A stretch of 64,000 nt of DNA from Erythrobacter sp. KY5 (GCF_003264115.1 NZ_CP021912.1:1781001-1845000), one strand, 5' to 3'; shown: positions 34,440 to 43,918, counted from the first letter of the stretch. Notes: generated by a model not told the origin, from the sequence alone. Numbers and translations: made by a program.

Positions 34440-35585
34440 ATGAAAAGAAGCACCCAGTTGCTGGGGGCGGTGAGCGCGTCGGCGCTTATTGCCATGACCA
34501 GCACACCGGCCCTCGCGGTCGGTACAAATGCTGGCAGCAGCATCACCAACAACGTCACCGTGACCTTCGAAGTCGGCAACGAGCCGCAGACCGAAGTCAC
34601 CGCAAGCGACACCTTCACCGTTGACCGGCGTATCGACGTCAATGTCAGCTTCAACGGCGTATCACCGACTTCGGTTTCGCCAGGTGAAGACGATGTTGTC
34701 CTCGCATTTGATGTGACGAACCTGTCGAACGCCACGGTCGACCTCGATCTTTCGGCCATCCTCACCGGTGGTACCGGAGACGCAGCCGACATCTCCGCCT
34801 TTGAGATATACATCGACCTTGACGGTGACGGACAGCTTGATGCGGACGAGATTACCGCTGGCGCTGTGACGTTCCTCGATGAGGTGGCCGCAGATGATGG
34901 CAGTGGTACGGAGACCATTTCGGTTCTCGTCGTCTCTGACATTTCGCTCGACGCGATCAACACCAACACCTTTGATGTTGCTCTCGTTGCCGATGCTCAC
35001 GAAGCTGGCACTGTCGGCACGCTTGGCGCGAACATCGATAACGATGATGGCGCTAACACCGATGGCGTCGACACCGTCCTTGCCGATGGCAATGGCGGAA
35101 CCGGCGAAGAGATCGATGGCGATGGCGCGTTCTCTGACCAGGCACAGATCCTGGTCGCAGGGGCGAACATCACTGTCGTCAAGTCTAGCACGATCATCAG
35201 CGATCCGGTCAACAACACGACCAACCCCAAGGCAATTCCCGGTGCCGTGATCCAGTATTGCATCGCGGTTTCGAACGCATCGGGCGCTGCGACTGCTTCG
35301 GCAGTCAACGTGGCCGATGACCTGCCTGCCGATGTGACCTTTACCGAGAACGATTTCGGCATCTTCGTCAACGCGACGGCGTCGATCAACGATCAGGGCA
35401 CGGCCAGCACAGCTGATGACGTTGCAACCTGCACCGTCCCCAGCGGCACCGATGGCGAAGCAAGCGGCGACGCGACCTTCACCGCTACCGGCGGTACTGG
35501 CGGTCTCGACCTGATCTCGGGCGACCTGCTCGATATCGCGGCCGGCGAAACGCGTGCAGTCTATTTCCGCGTGACGATCAACTAA
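34440..35585 (+). CDS. Exported DUF11-like protein 3, paralogue of protein 1
   Basis: 381-residue secreted protein. The ATG at 34440 has AAGGA about 9 bases upstream and gives a signal peptide (MKRSTQLLGAVSASALIAMT, cleaved after ALA). It follows the architecture of protein 1: N-terminal GSSITNNVTVTFE module, TSVSPGEDDVVLAFDVTNLSN, a calcium-loop-like DLDGDGQLDADE near residue 126, then a DUF11 domain with DPVNNTTNPKAIPGAVIQYC and VADDLPADVTF, ending VYFRVTIN. The NTTNPKAIPGA phrase recurs in protein 5 (NGTTNPKAIPGATIEY). Ninety-nine bases separate it from protein 2. Very acidic and threonine-rich, typical of a secreted surface protein. Confidence 0.82.
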   Translation: MKRSTQLLGAVSASALIAMTSTPALAVGTNAGSSITNNVTVTFEVGNEPQTEVTASDTFTVDRRIDVNVSFNGVSPTSVSPGEDDVVLAFDVTNLSNATVDLDLSAILTGGTGDAADISAFEIYIDLDGDGQLDADEITAGAVTFLDEVAADDGSGTETISVLVVSDISLDAINTNTFDVALVADAHEAGTVGTLGANIDNDDGANTDGVDTVLADGNGGTGEEIDGDGAFSDQAQILVAGANITVVKSSTIISDPVNNTTNPKAIPGAVIQYCIAVSNASGAATASAVNVADDLPADVTFTENDFGIFVNATASINDQGTASTADDVATCTVPSGTDGEASGDATFTATGGTGGLDLISGDLLDIAAGETRAVYFRVTIN

Positions 35586-35606
35586 GATCGAACCGGAATT
35601 CTGGCT

Positions 35607-38600
35607 TTGCGTGTAGCCCCCTCTCTCATGAGGCGTCTGGCAGCAGCACTTCTGTTAGTGCTGCTGCCCTTCGGCGTGTCTGGAGAGGGGGCATTCGCAC
35701 AGGAATCGAAGACCGACGCCGAAGTTATCGGCACGGTTACCAATATCGCAGAAGCCAGTTGGCTCTTGCGTGGAAGGTCCGTCAGAACATCGTCAAACGA
35801 GGTCACGTTCGACGTCACCTTGCCACCGCCGGAAATCCGCGCGTTCCGCCCGGCACCTCAGGGCAGCGTCGAGCTGAACTTCCGGGCACCCTTGTGCAGC
35901 GCGGTAGGCCAGTCGGCCCAAGGCGATGGTTCAAACGCGACTTCGAATGTGCCGCTGACCCCCCGCGAAGGTATGGTCGAAGTGACCGACACCGTGCGAG
36001 CAGGTCAGACCCTTCTGTTCGAAGTCACTGCGCTGGCGGCGAACCGGAATCCCAATGACGTTGACCAGCTCTCTATCACCATCACCACGTCGACCGGCGA
36101 TCGGGAAACCGAAATCGTTTTCGAAACTGGGCCGAATACGGGTGTGTTTGTCGGTCAGATCGACACAGTTCGCATGCCGCCTGCTCCAACGGAGGGCGAT
36201 TGCCGTCTCAGCATTGCCGATGGCGCGTCGATCTCCATTGCCGCCAGTTTGCCGGGGCAGGACGATGTCATCATCGAAACTGCGGTCGAAGTTCTGGCCG
36301 ATCCGTTCGGCACGGTTTTCGACAGCGAAACGGGCGAGCCAGTGGATGGTGCTCGCGTCACGCTTGTCGATGCACTCACTGGCCAACCGGCGACCGTTTT
36401 TGCAGAAGATGGCACCACTGCTTGGCCTTCAAGCGTGATTTCAGGAGAAGCGATCGTCGATGGCGCAGGCCGTATCACCGAGATGGGGCCTGGCGAGTTC
36501 TGGTTCCCTCTGACGTTCTTGGGCACCTACAGGCTCGAGATTGAACCGCCCGAGCCATACTCGGCACCCTCGGTTGTCAGCCCGGCTGATCTTGCGCAGC
36601 TAACCGCCCCGGATGGGGGAAGCTACATCATTCTCGATGCGTCGTTCGGCGGCAGCTTCGTGCTTGATGATCCCACGCCGGTTCAGGTCGATGTTCCGCT
36701 CGATCGACCAAGTCTTGAAATTGGCCTGGACAAGGCTGCGTCGCGCGACCGCGCACAGCCCGGTGATGTGGTTTTCTACGCCATCACTGCGACAAATGCA
36801 GACCCGTCGCGTCCCAAGCGCAATGTCGTGCTGACCGACACGCCTTCGCGGTCGCTTCGCTTGCGCCGCGACACTATCCGCATAGACGGAGCAGAGGTCT
36901 CTGATGAAGTCACCATCGCGCCCGACGGTCGTTCATTGAGCATCGCGCTCGGCGATCTACCGGGCGGCGCATCGCGGCGGGTGACGTATGCCATGTCGGT
37001 TCTTCCCGATGCACCTCCGGGGCGCGCAATCAACGAGGCGGTCACGACCGACTCGCTAGGCCGCGTCGCGCGTGCCAGCGCCGTCGTCGATATCGAACGC
37101 GACAGCATTGCCGATCGCATGACAGTCATCGGCCGGATCACCGCCGGACCATGTTCGGTTCGCGACACGCGCAGCGACCCACGCCGCGGCATTCCCGGCG
37201 TGCGCGTGGTCATGGAAGATGGCAGTTACGCGATCACCGATGCGGACGGTCGCTATCACTTTGAAGGGGTGGTGCCTGGCACGCACGTCGTCGCGGTATC
37301 GCGCATGACGCTGCCAGAGGGCGCTGAACTCGTCGACTGCCATCGTTCGACCCGCAATGCCGGCAGCGCAATGTCACGTTTTGTCATCGGGCAGGGTGGT
37401 AGCCTTGTCGTTGCTGATTTTCATGCAATCGTTCCCGAAGGCGGCATCGAAGAAAACGCCCAGTTTGCCGAGACCCGTCCGAACGGCGCAACGGCTCGCG
37501 CGGTCAATTCCATCGCGGGCGGACTGAATGACGATGACCAGCCTCTCGACGCTGGCATTCTGGTCGAAGCCGGAGTTCCTGAAAGCACGGCGCAGGCTGC
37601 TGAAAGCGCTGCGCCCACTTACGCGCCCAATACCGACTGGATCGCGCTTGGTGATGGCGAGGACGGCTTCCTGACGCCGGGTCTGACGGCGAATCCGCGC
37701 GCTCCGGCGATCCGCGTGGCAATCCGTCACCGCCGGGGCCAGACGGTCGTGCTCAAGGTTGATGGCAAGGAAGTCAGCCCGCTTGCATTTGACGGCACGG
37801 TGAATCCAGATACGGGCCGGTTCGCGGTCAGCACCTGGCGCGGGATCGTGCTGGAAGACGAGCGCACCGTCCTTGAAGCCAACATCATCAACTCCTTTGG
37901 CGAGGTGTCCAAGACCTTCACTCGCGAGGTGTTCTTCACCACCACGCCAACGCGGGTCGAACTGGTCCCGGAGCAGTCCAACCTCATCGCCGACGGTCGC
38001 ACCCGCCCTGTCGTTGCGATCCGGGTACTCGACCGCAACAATCGCCCGCTGCGCGAAGGTGTGTCCGGCAATTTCCAGCTCAACGCACCTTACGAGAGCG
38101 CTGAGGCGCTCGACCGTCAGCAGCTCAACCAACTGACCGGTTTTGCTCCCACGGCTGCGCGCTGGGTTGTCGAGGGGACTGACGGCATCGCGAAGATCGA
38201 GCTTGCTCCGACCATGGTCAGCGGTTCGCTGCGTCTGGACTTCGAATTCAACGATGGCGAGCTTGTCCGCGCCCAGCAGCTTGACGCGTGGATCGAGCCG
38301 GGGGACATCGACTGGACTATCGTCGGGCTGGCCGAGGGCACTGCAGGCGCACGCAGCGTTGCGGACAACATGCAGCGCACGGGCCGCTTCGACAGCGACC
38401 TTGGCGATGACGCGCGCGTCGCGCTCTACGCCAAGGGACGCGTGCTCGGTAAGTTCCTGATGACGCTGGCCTATGACAGCGCCAAACAGCGCGAGGACCA
38501 GCGGGTACTCGGCACGATTGACCCTCAGGCATACTATACCGTCTTTGCCGACGCCTCGTCGCGCCGTTTCGATGCAGCGAGCCGCGAGAAGCTGTACGTC

Positions 38601-40847
38601 CGGATCGAGACAGCGACGTTTTACGCGCTCTATGGCGACTTCGAGACCGCGTTCGACCAGACCCGCCTCGCGCGATACAATCGCACCGCAACAGGCGTGC
38701 GCGGCGAAGCGCGATTTGGACAGGTGAAGGCAAATGCTTTCGCCGCCGAGATTTCGACCCGGCTCCAGCGTGATGAGATACAGGGGCAGGGCATTACCGG
38801 CCCCTACCAGCTCGAAAGCCGCCGCATCCTTGCCAACAGCGAGCGCGTTACCCTCGAAGTGCGTGACAGGTTCCGTTCGGAGCTGATCGTTTCGTCCACT
38901 CGCCTCACGCGCTTCATCGATTACGACATCGACCTTCTGTCCGGCACGATTACCTTTGCGCGTCCGGTTCTGAGCCGCGACGACAGCCTCAACCCCCAAT
39001 TCATCATCGTCGAATACGAGACTGATGGGCTTGGCCAGTCTGAGCTGAATGCGGGCGTTCGGGCCGACTGGACCAGCAATGATGGCAACATCCGCCTCGG
39101 CGCCAATGCGATCACCGACAAGGGCGAAGGTGCGCGCACGGATATCGGCACGCTTGATCTGCGCGCTCGGATTGGCACTGGCACCGAGGTTCGCGGCGAG
39201 CTTGCCATGAGCCGCCGCGACGGAGAGAGCGCGAACGGCTGGCTGGCCGAAGTACAGCATCAAACGGGCAAGCTGGACATCCTCGCCTACGCTCATCAGC
39301 TGGACGCGGATTACGGCATTGGCCAGCAGAACGGCGCAGAGCTGGGCCGCCGCAAGATCGGTGTCGATGGCCGCGTGTTGCTGAACGATAACCTCAGTCT
39401 GCTTGGCAGCGCGTGGCAGGATGACAGCCTGACCGACACGTCGCGCCGCCGCGCTGCGCAGGGCCAGATCAATCTGACCCGTCAGCGCACCGATCTGCGC
39501 CTCGGCCTCAGCCACTTTAACGACCGTCTCGCGGATGGCAGCACGAACACCTCGACCGTGGTTGAAGCAGGTGTGACCCAGCGCTTGTTAAACAACACGC
39601 TTGAACTTTCAGCAGCAACCGCGCTCGCACTTAATGATGCGGAAAGCGCGGATCTGCCGGCGCGTCACCGGTTGAGCGCTCGATATGCGCTTACACAAAA
39701 TGTCCGGCTGATCGGAACCTACGAGATCGCCGACGGTGCTGAATTCAACGCGCGCCAGCTACGCGGCGGTCTCGAAGTGACACCGTGGCAGGGCGGCCAG
39801 ATCGTCACGTCGGTCGGGCAGGAAAGCATCAACGAGCTGGGCAATCGCACCTTTGCCGCCTTCGGCCTCGCGCAGACATGGCAAGTTAGCTCCGAGTTTT
39901 CGCTTGATGCGACAGTCGATGGCAACCGCACGTTGAACGGTGCCCCGTCGGCAAACGATCTCGTCAACCCGCAACAGCCGCTGGCGACGGGCGGGCAGCT
40001 TACGGGCAATCTTCAGTTTGAGGATTTCACCGCCCTCACCCTTGGCGGTGCATGGCGAAAGGGTCGCTGGAGCGTAACCGGACGCGGCGAATATCGTGAC
40101 GGTGAACTCGCCGAGCGCATGGGTGCAACCCTCGGCGCGATCCGTCAGCTGGGCGAAGGCAGCATCGTCGGTTCGGGCGCAACCTGGACGCGCGCAGAGG
40201 ACGAATTTGGCGCGACAACTCAGATTGTCGATGCAGCCATCGCTTTCGCTCATCGACCGGACGCATCGGAATTCGCGATGCTCGGCAAGCTCGAGTTCCG
40301 CAGCGACGACATTACCGGCGGCATCGCAGGACAGGCGAGCGGGCTGGGCGGAGCCGGTGCAGGGCGCACCGCGCTGATCGTGGACGGCGATGCAACCTCG
40401 CGCCGTCTTGTAGCCAGCTGGAGCACGAACTGGAGCCCGCGCGGTTTCGATCTCAACGAATTCGGCATTGAAGAGGAAACGCGCCGCGATGAATACACGC
40501 TGTTTGTCGGGGGACGTTACAATTTCGATGAGTTTGAAGGCACCGAGTTTTCCGGCACCACGATACTTGTTGGCGCAGACGCGCGCATCGGATTGGGTGA
40601 GCGGTTCGAGATCGGAGCAAGTGCCACCGTCAGGACCAACCTCGACGACGACGTAACCAGCTTTGCTTACGGCCCGACGGTCGGTTTCGTGCCGGTAGAA
40701 GGAATGCTTCTTACCGTGGGATACAACGTCGAGGGCTTCCGTGACGGCGATTTCTCAGCCGCTCGCAACACCGACAAGGGTGTCTTCGCTGCCGTTCGCT
40801 TCAAGTTCGACACCGACACGTTCGATTTTCTGGGGCTCGGGCGATGA
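35607..40847 (+). CDS. Giant surface protein: Ig-like modules plus C-terminal outer-membrane barrel (1,746 aa)
   Basis: Signal peptide to about residue 31 (LLLVLLPFGVSGEGAFAQ). Then come the shared module (IGTVTNIAEA...SNEVTFDV), an Ig-like region, a carboxypeptidase-regulatory-like domain near 227-320, a DUF11 domain near 370-470 (LDKAASRDRAQPGDVVFYAI), a second regulatory-like domain near 512-576 (ITDADGRYHFEGVVPG) and an invasin-like Ig domain near 780-890 (LVPEQSNLIADGRTRPVV). From about 930 to the end, alternating polar/hydrophobic strands with Tyr/Trp girdles and short turns look like a large barrel; FIDYDIDLLSGTITFARPVL is a striking conserved-looking element. The start is TTG 35607 or ATG 35628. 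I know no characterised homologue; export or anchoring of the neighbouring DUF11 proteins is inferred. Confidence 0.8.
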   Translation: MRVAPSLMRRLAAALLLVLLPFGVSGEGAFAQESKTDAEVIGTVTNIAEASWLLRGRSVRTSSNEVTFDVTLPPPEIRAFRPAPQGSVELNFRAPLCSAVGQSAQGDGSNATSNVPLTPREGMVEVTDTVRAGQTLLFEVTALAANRNPNDVDQLSITITTSTGDRETEIVFETGPNTGVFVGQIDTVRMPPAPTEGDCRLSIADGASISIAASLPGQDDVIIETAVEVLADPFGTVFDSETGEPVDGARVTLVDALTGQPATVFAEDGTTAWPSSVISGEAIVDGAGRITEMGPGEFWFPLTFLGTYRLEIEPPEPYSAPSVVSPADLAQLTAPDGGSYIILDASFGGSFVLDDPTPVQVDVPLDRPSLEIGLDKAASRDRAQPGDVVFYAITATNADPSRPKRNVVLTDTPSRSLRLRRDTIRIDGAEVSDEVTIAPDGRSLSIALGDLPGGASRRVTYAMSVLPDAPPGRAINEAVTTDSLGRVARASAVVDIERDSIADRMTVIGRITAGPCSVRDTRSDPRRGIPGVRVVMEDGSYAITDADGRYHFEGVVPGTHVVAVSRMTLPEGAELVDCHRSTRNAGSAMSRFVIGQGGSLVVADFHAIVPEGGIEENAQFAETRPNGATARAVNSIAGGLNDDDQPLDAGILVEAGVPESTAQAAESAAPTYAPNTDWIALGDGEDGFLTPGLTANPRAPAIRVAIRHRRGQTVVLKVDGKEVSPLAFDGTVNPDTGRFAVSTWRGIVLEDERTVLEANIINSFGEVSKTFTREVFFTTTPTRVELVPEQSNLIADGRTRPVVAIRVLDRNNRPLREGVSGNFQLNAPYESAEALDRQQLNQLTGFAPTAARWVVEGTDGIAKIELAPTMVSGSLRLDFEFNDGELVRAQQLDAWIEPGDIDWTIVGLAEGTAGARSVADNMQRTGRFDSDLGDDARVALYAKGRVLGKFLMTLAYDSAKQREDQRVLGTIDPQAYYTVFADASSRRFDAASREKLYVRIETATFYALYGDFETAFDQTRLARYNRTATGVRGEARFGQVKANAFAAEISTRLQRDEIQGQGITGPYQLESRRILANSERVTLEVRDRFRSELIVSSTRLTRFIDYDIDLLSGTITFARPVLSRDDSLNPQFIIVEYETDGLGQSELNAGVRADWTSNDGNIRLGANAITDKGEGARTDIGTLDLRARIGTGTEVRGELAMSRRDGESANGWLAEVQHQTGKLDILAYAHQLDADYGIGQQNGAELGRRKIGVDGRVLLNDNLSLLGSAWQDDSLTDTSRRRAAQGQINLTRQRTDLRLGLSHFNDRLADGSTNTSTVVEAGVTQRLLNNTLELSAATALALNDAESADLPARHRLSARYALTQNVRLIGTYEIADGAEFNARQLRGGLEVTPWQGGQIVTSVGQESINELGNRTFAAFGLAQTWQVSSEFSLDATVDGNRTLNGAPSANDLVNPQQPLATGGQLTGNLQFEDFTALTLGGAWRKGRWSVTGRGEYRDGELAERMGATLGAIRQLGEGSIVGSGATWTRAEDEFGATTQIVDAAIAFAHRPDASEFAMLGKLEFRSDDITGGIAGQASGLGGAGAGRTALIVDGDATSRRLVASWSTNWSPRGFDLNEFGIEEETRRDEYTLFVGGRYNFDEFEGTEFSGTTILVGADARIGLGERFEIGASATVRTNLDDDVTSFAYGPTVGFVPVEGMLLTVGYNVEGFRDGDFSAARNTDKGVFAAVRFKFDTDTFDFLGLGR

Positions 40848-43102
40848 CTGCGCGGGCCATTGATCTTCACACCATGGTAAACGAGGTGTTTACCATCACC
40901 CGCTATGTCCTGCGTATGCTTGGAAAAGTGTTCGCCGGACAACGCTCATTTGCTCTGCTCGCGCTCGTCATTCTGGCAGCGAACCTTGTGCTGGCGGTTC
41001 CGGCCCATGCGCAGAATGCCGATATCGACTGGGCAGATGCGGGTGTTGTAAGCCAGGGGTCGTTACTCAGCGGGACCACCGCGACCGGTTCGGACGGAAA
41101 CACTGCGACGATCACCTGGTCGAGCAACTCTGTCGCGCCCAGCACATTCAATCCCGCTTTCTCACCCACATTCGTGAGCTATTTCGACGGCACCATCGGC
41201 GGCGCCGCCTCGCCGCTGCTGGTGAGCTTCGACAATTCGCAATTCGATCCGAATGACAAGATCACCATCACTATCACCTTGAGCGAAGCGGTGAAGGATC
41301 TGACGTTCTCGCTAGGCGACATCGACTTTGGTAGCTTCGCTGATGCGGTTGAGGTCTATTATGACGACGACAACAGCGGTGCATTCACCAACGCAGCGAC
41401 CAATAATGCTTTCTGGACGCTCGGGACTTCGGTCAGCCGAACTAATGATGCGACCGTAAACGGATGGCGGGGAACGGCAGGATCGGCCACGGCCGCGACT
41501 GACGGGAACATCAATTTCGATTTTGGAACACAGAACGTTCAGCGCATTCAGATCGTGTATTTCAGCTACACCGGTGCCGGTGACCCTGTCGGTCAATTCA
41601 TGGGTATCTCTGACTTCTTGTACTCGACCCCGGGCGCCGACCTTTCTCTCACCAAAGCTCTGGTCGGCTCTCCGCCCGTGCAGGGAGGGACCGCCGTGTG
41701 GCGTCTGATTGCCACAAACAATTCAAACTCTCTTCGCACCGCTGAAAACGTAGTGGTCCAGGAAACATTCCCCGCAGGCTTCACCTTTTCAAGCTCGACT
41801 GGGGATGGCTCGTTCAACACCGGCAACAATCAATGGTCGGTGGGAACTCTCGCACCGGGAGAGACGGCCACGCTCACGATCACTGGCACAGTGTCCGCGG
41901 CAGCCGGATCGACACTAACCAACGTCGCAGAAATTATCGCGTCGAGTGTGGCCGACCGAGATTCAACACCGAATAACGGCGTCACCTCAGAAGACGATTA
42001 TGCCAGCGCAACTTTCACTGTGCAAAGTGGCCGGTCTCCCGGCGTTCCGCCGGTGTTGGCATGCCCGGCGGGTCAATCCGTGTTTGACTGGGATGGTATC
42101 ACTGGCTGGGCAGAGGGATCGACCGACAACACCTATGCATTTGCGAGCTTTGGCGACGTGCGCTTCCAGCTCAGCAATGACGGGGCTTATGTCAACAACG
42201 CGGCATTTGGCGGCCAGTCACCAACCGTCACCAATACGTTCGAAGGCGGACTGGTTCCGGCCGAAGACAGTCTGACCCTTCTCGCAAACCAGGCCAATCG
42301 CACAGGCGAAGTCGAAGTCGTCATCACGCTGCCACGCACTTTCACCGGTTTGCAGTTCACCGTCTTTGATGTCGACTTTGGCACGAACCAGTTTGCGGAC
42401 AGGCTGGAAGTGGTGGGTTCCAATGGCGGCGCGCCCGTCGCCGCGCAGCTTACGAACGGCAACACCAACTTCATCAGTGGCAATGTCGCGATCGGCGACC
42501 TTGCTTCGGGTTCGAGCGAGGCGCTGGGCAACGTCGTGGTCACGTTCACAGGCACCGTCGATACGATCATACTGCGCTATGGCAACCATTCGACTGCGCC
42601 TGCGGACCCTGGTCAACAAGGCATCGGAATTCACGATATCACCGTGTGCGATCCGTTCACGACGTTGAACGTGAGCAAGGTCAGTTCCGTGATCGCGGAC
42701 CCGGTGAACGGAACAACCAACCCCAAAGCGATCCCCGGCGCGACGATCGAATATCTCATCACCGTAACCAATACCGGCGGCAGCGCGACCGATGTCGATA
42801 CCGTCACTGTCTGGGACGATGGTCCGGCAGATGCAAAACTATGCTTGATTGACCGAGCCGGCGGGCCGGTCATCTTCAACGATCCCAGCGGGAACTCCGA
42901 CCTGACCTACTCCTTCGCAAGTCTCGCATCGACGACCGACGACGTAGAGTTCTCCAACGATGACGGAGCAAGTTTCAATTACACTCCTGTCGACGACGGG
43001 CTTGGTTGCGACGGCGCCGTCACCGATTTTAGGGTCCGGCCCAATGGCGCCTTTGCTGCCGGTGGGAATTTCACCCTCGTTGTAAGGTTCGAAGTCCGAT
43101 AG
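40844..43102 (+). CDS. Exported DUF11-like protein 5 (multi-domain)
   Basis: 752-residue secreted protein. The first ATG overlaps the stop of the barrel gene (ATGA). However, a start at 40916 gives a standard signal peptide (MLGKVFAGQRSFALLALVIL, cleaved after AHA) and lies 19 bases after a promoter-like box, so the true protein may be 728 residues. Two related lectin-like beta domains are visible, one near 60-260 (FSLGDIDFGSFADAVEVYY) and one near 405-605 (FTVFDVDFGTNQFADRLEVV), separated by a DUF11 domain (GADLSLTKALVGSPPVQGG). A last DUF11 domain starts at SVIADPVNGTTNPKAIPG and ends in LVVRFEVR. The pairing of duplicated F.V.DVDFG domains with DUF11 suggests adhesion or surface coating. 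Confidence 0.82.
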   Translation: MTARAIDLHTMVNEVFTITRYVLRMLGKVFAGQRSFALLALVILAANLVLAVPAHAQNADIDWADAGVVSQGSLLSGTTATGSDGNTATITWSSNSVAPSTFNPAFSPTFVSYFDGTIGGAASPLLVSFDNSQFDPNDKITITITLSEAVKDLTFSLGDIDFGSFADAVEVYYDDDNSGAFTNAATNNAFWTLGTSVSRTNDATVNGWRGTAGSATAATDGNINFDFGTQNVQRIQIVYFSYTGAGDPVGQFMGISDFLYSTPGADLSLTKALVGSPPVQGGTAVWRLIATNNSNSLRTAENVVVQETFPAGFTFSSSTGDGSFNTGNNQWSVGTLAPGETATLTITGTVSAAAGSTLTNVAEIIASSVADRDSTPNNGVTSEDDYASATFTVQSGRSPGVPPVLACPAGQSVFDWDGITGWAEGSTDNTYAFASFGDVRFQLSNDGAYVNNAAFGGQSPTVTNTFEGGLVPAEDSLTLLANQANRTGEVEVVITLPRTFTGLQFTVFDVDFGTNQFADRLEVVGSNGGAPVAAQLTNGNTNFISGNVAIGDLASGSSEALGNVVVTFTGTVDTIILRYGNHSTAPADPGQQGIGIHDITVCDPFTTLNVSKVSSVIADPVNGTTNPKAIPGATIEYLITVTNTGGSATDVDTVTVWDDGPADAKLCLIDRAGGPVIFNDPSGNSDLTYSFASLASTTDDVEFSNDDGASFNYTPVDDGLGCDGAVTDFRVRPNGAFAAGGNFTLVVRFEVR
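40874..40896 (+). promoter_or_regulatory. 9-bp inverted repeat matching the box before DUF11 gene 1
   Basis: ATGGTAAAC and GTTTACCAT flank the 5-base loop GAGGT. The string GTAAAC-GAGGTG-TTTACCAT matches CTAAC-GGGTTG-ATAACCAT upstream of the first gene. It ends 19 bases before an in-frame ATG (40916) that opens a normal signal peptide, so it may be an internal promoter box. Confidence 0.4.
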
Positions 43103-43111
43103 CTGCGCACA

Positions 43112-43132
43112 CCTTGCTGCATTGCAGCAAGG
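43112..43132 (+). terminator. Hairpin after the DUF11 operon
   Basis: CCTTGCTGC pairs perfectly with GCAGCAAGG around a 3-base loop, ten bases after the stop of the last DUF11 gene. There is no T-run, so termination may be partial or Rho-assisted. Confidence 0.6.
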
Positions 43133-43170
43133 ATGTTGACCATGCAGCCTGAGGCAGTACACAAGCGCTC

Positions 43171-43914
43171 ATGCAGTCAGCCCTTGCTCTGGGAGCGCCG
43201 CCGTCGCTCGCGACCCTGCTCAAGGGGCAAGATACCTCGCTTTTCCTCGATTTTGATGGGACCCTCGTAGAACTGGCCGAGGGGCCCGATGCCATTGAGC
43301 CGCTGTCCGATCTGGCGGAGCGGCTTGCGCGGCTTTCTGGCCGTCTTGAAGGACGCTGTGCGGTCGTCAGCGGTCGATCAATCACAGATATCGAGCGTCA
43401 TACCGGTCCGTTGTCTGTGGCAATGGCAGGTTCGCACGGCTCAGATATCAGGACCGGAGGCGGGGAAGCTTTGGGCAATGGCCCGGCACAAATCCCCCCT
43501 GAGATCGAGCAGCGCCTGCGCGAATTCGCTGTTAGCGAAGGGCTCGATTACGAACACAAACCCCATGGCGGCGCGCTGCATTACAGGCGCAATCCGGACA
43601 AGGGTGCGCGCGCTCACGAATTTGCCGAAACGCTGGCTGCCGAACACGGTTGGGCGGCGCAGAGCGGGAAATGCGTGGTTGAGCTTGTAGCGGGCGATGC
43701 AAACAAGGGGGCGGCTGTTTCGGCTCTCATGCAAACAGCGCCTTTCGCCGGATCCCGCCCGATCTTCGTCGGAGATGACCTCACCGATGAAGCAGGCTTC
43801 AAGGTCTGCGATGCGCTGGGCGGGGCGGGTATATTGGTCGGAGATCGCGAAGAAACCTGCGCGACGTACCGGCTCAAAACAGTAACGATGGTTCACGAAT
43901 GGCTGGAGCTTTAG
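43171..43914 (+). CDS. otsB: Trehalose-6-phosphate phosphatase
   Basis: 247-residue HAD-superfamily phosphatase that turns trehalose 6-phosphate into trehalose. The nucleophile motif DFDGTLVEL is near residues 27-35, VVSGRS near 65, the basic motif with Lys in EHKPHGGALHYRRNP near 127, and the last HAD motif FVGDDLTDEAGF near 199. Length and motif order match OtsB. It is the first gene of a trehalose operon with a GH15 enzyme (4 bases on) and otsA. Cytoplasmic; trehalose protects against osmotic, heat and drying stress. Confidence 0.93.
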   Translation: MQSALALGAPPSLATLLKGQDTSLFLDFDGTLVELAEGPDAIEPLSDLAERLARLSGRLEGRCAVVSGRSITDIERHTGPLSVAMAGSHGSDIRTGGGEALGNGPAQIPPEIEQRLREFAVSEGLDYEHKPHGGALHYRRNPDKGARAHEFAETLAAEHGWAAQSGKCVVELVAGDANKGAAVSALMQTAPFAGSRPIFVGDDLTDEAGFKVCDALGGAGILVGDREETCATYRLKTVTMVHEWLEL

Positions 43915-43918
43915 CAGA

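Noticed and set aside
37374..39515. Long minus-strand open frame (713 codons) inside the giant barrel gene
   Set aside because: The plus-strand frame has a signal peptide, domain motifs and barrel periodicity. The antisense frame has no motif and arises from high-G+C codon use.
43171..43914. HAD phosphatase as a sucrose-phosphate phosphatase
   Set aside because: Its motifs and the neighbouring GH15/otsA genes fit OtsB better.
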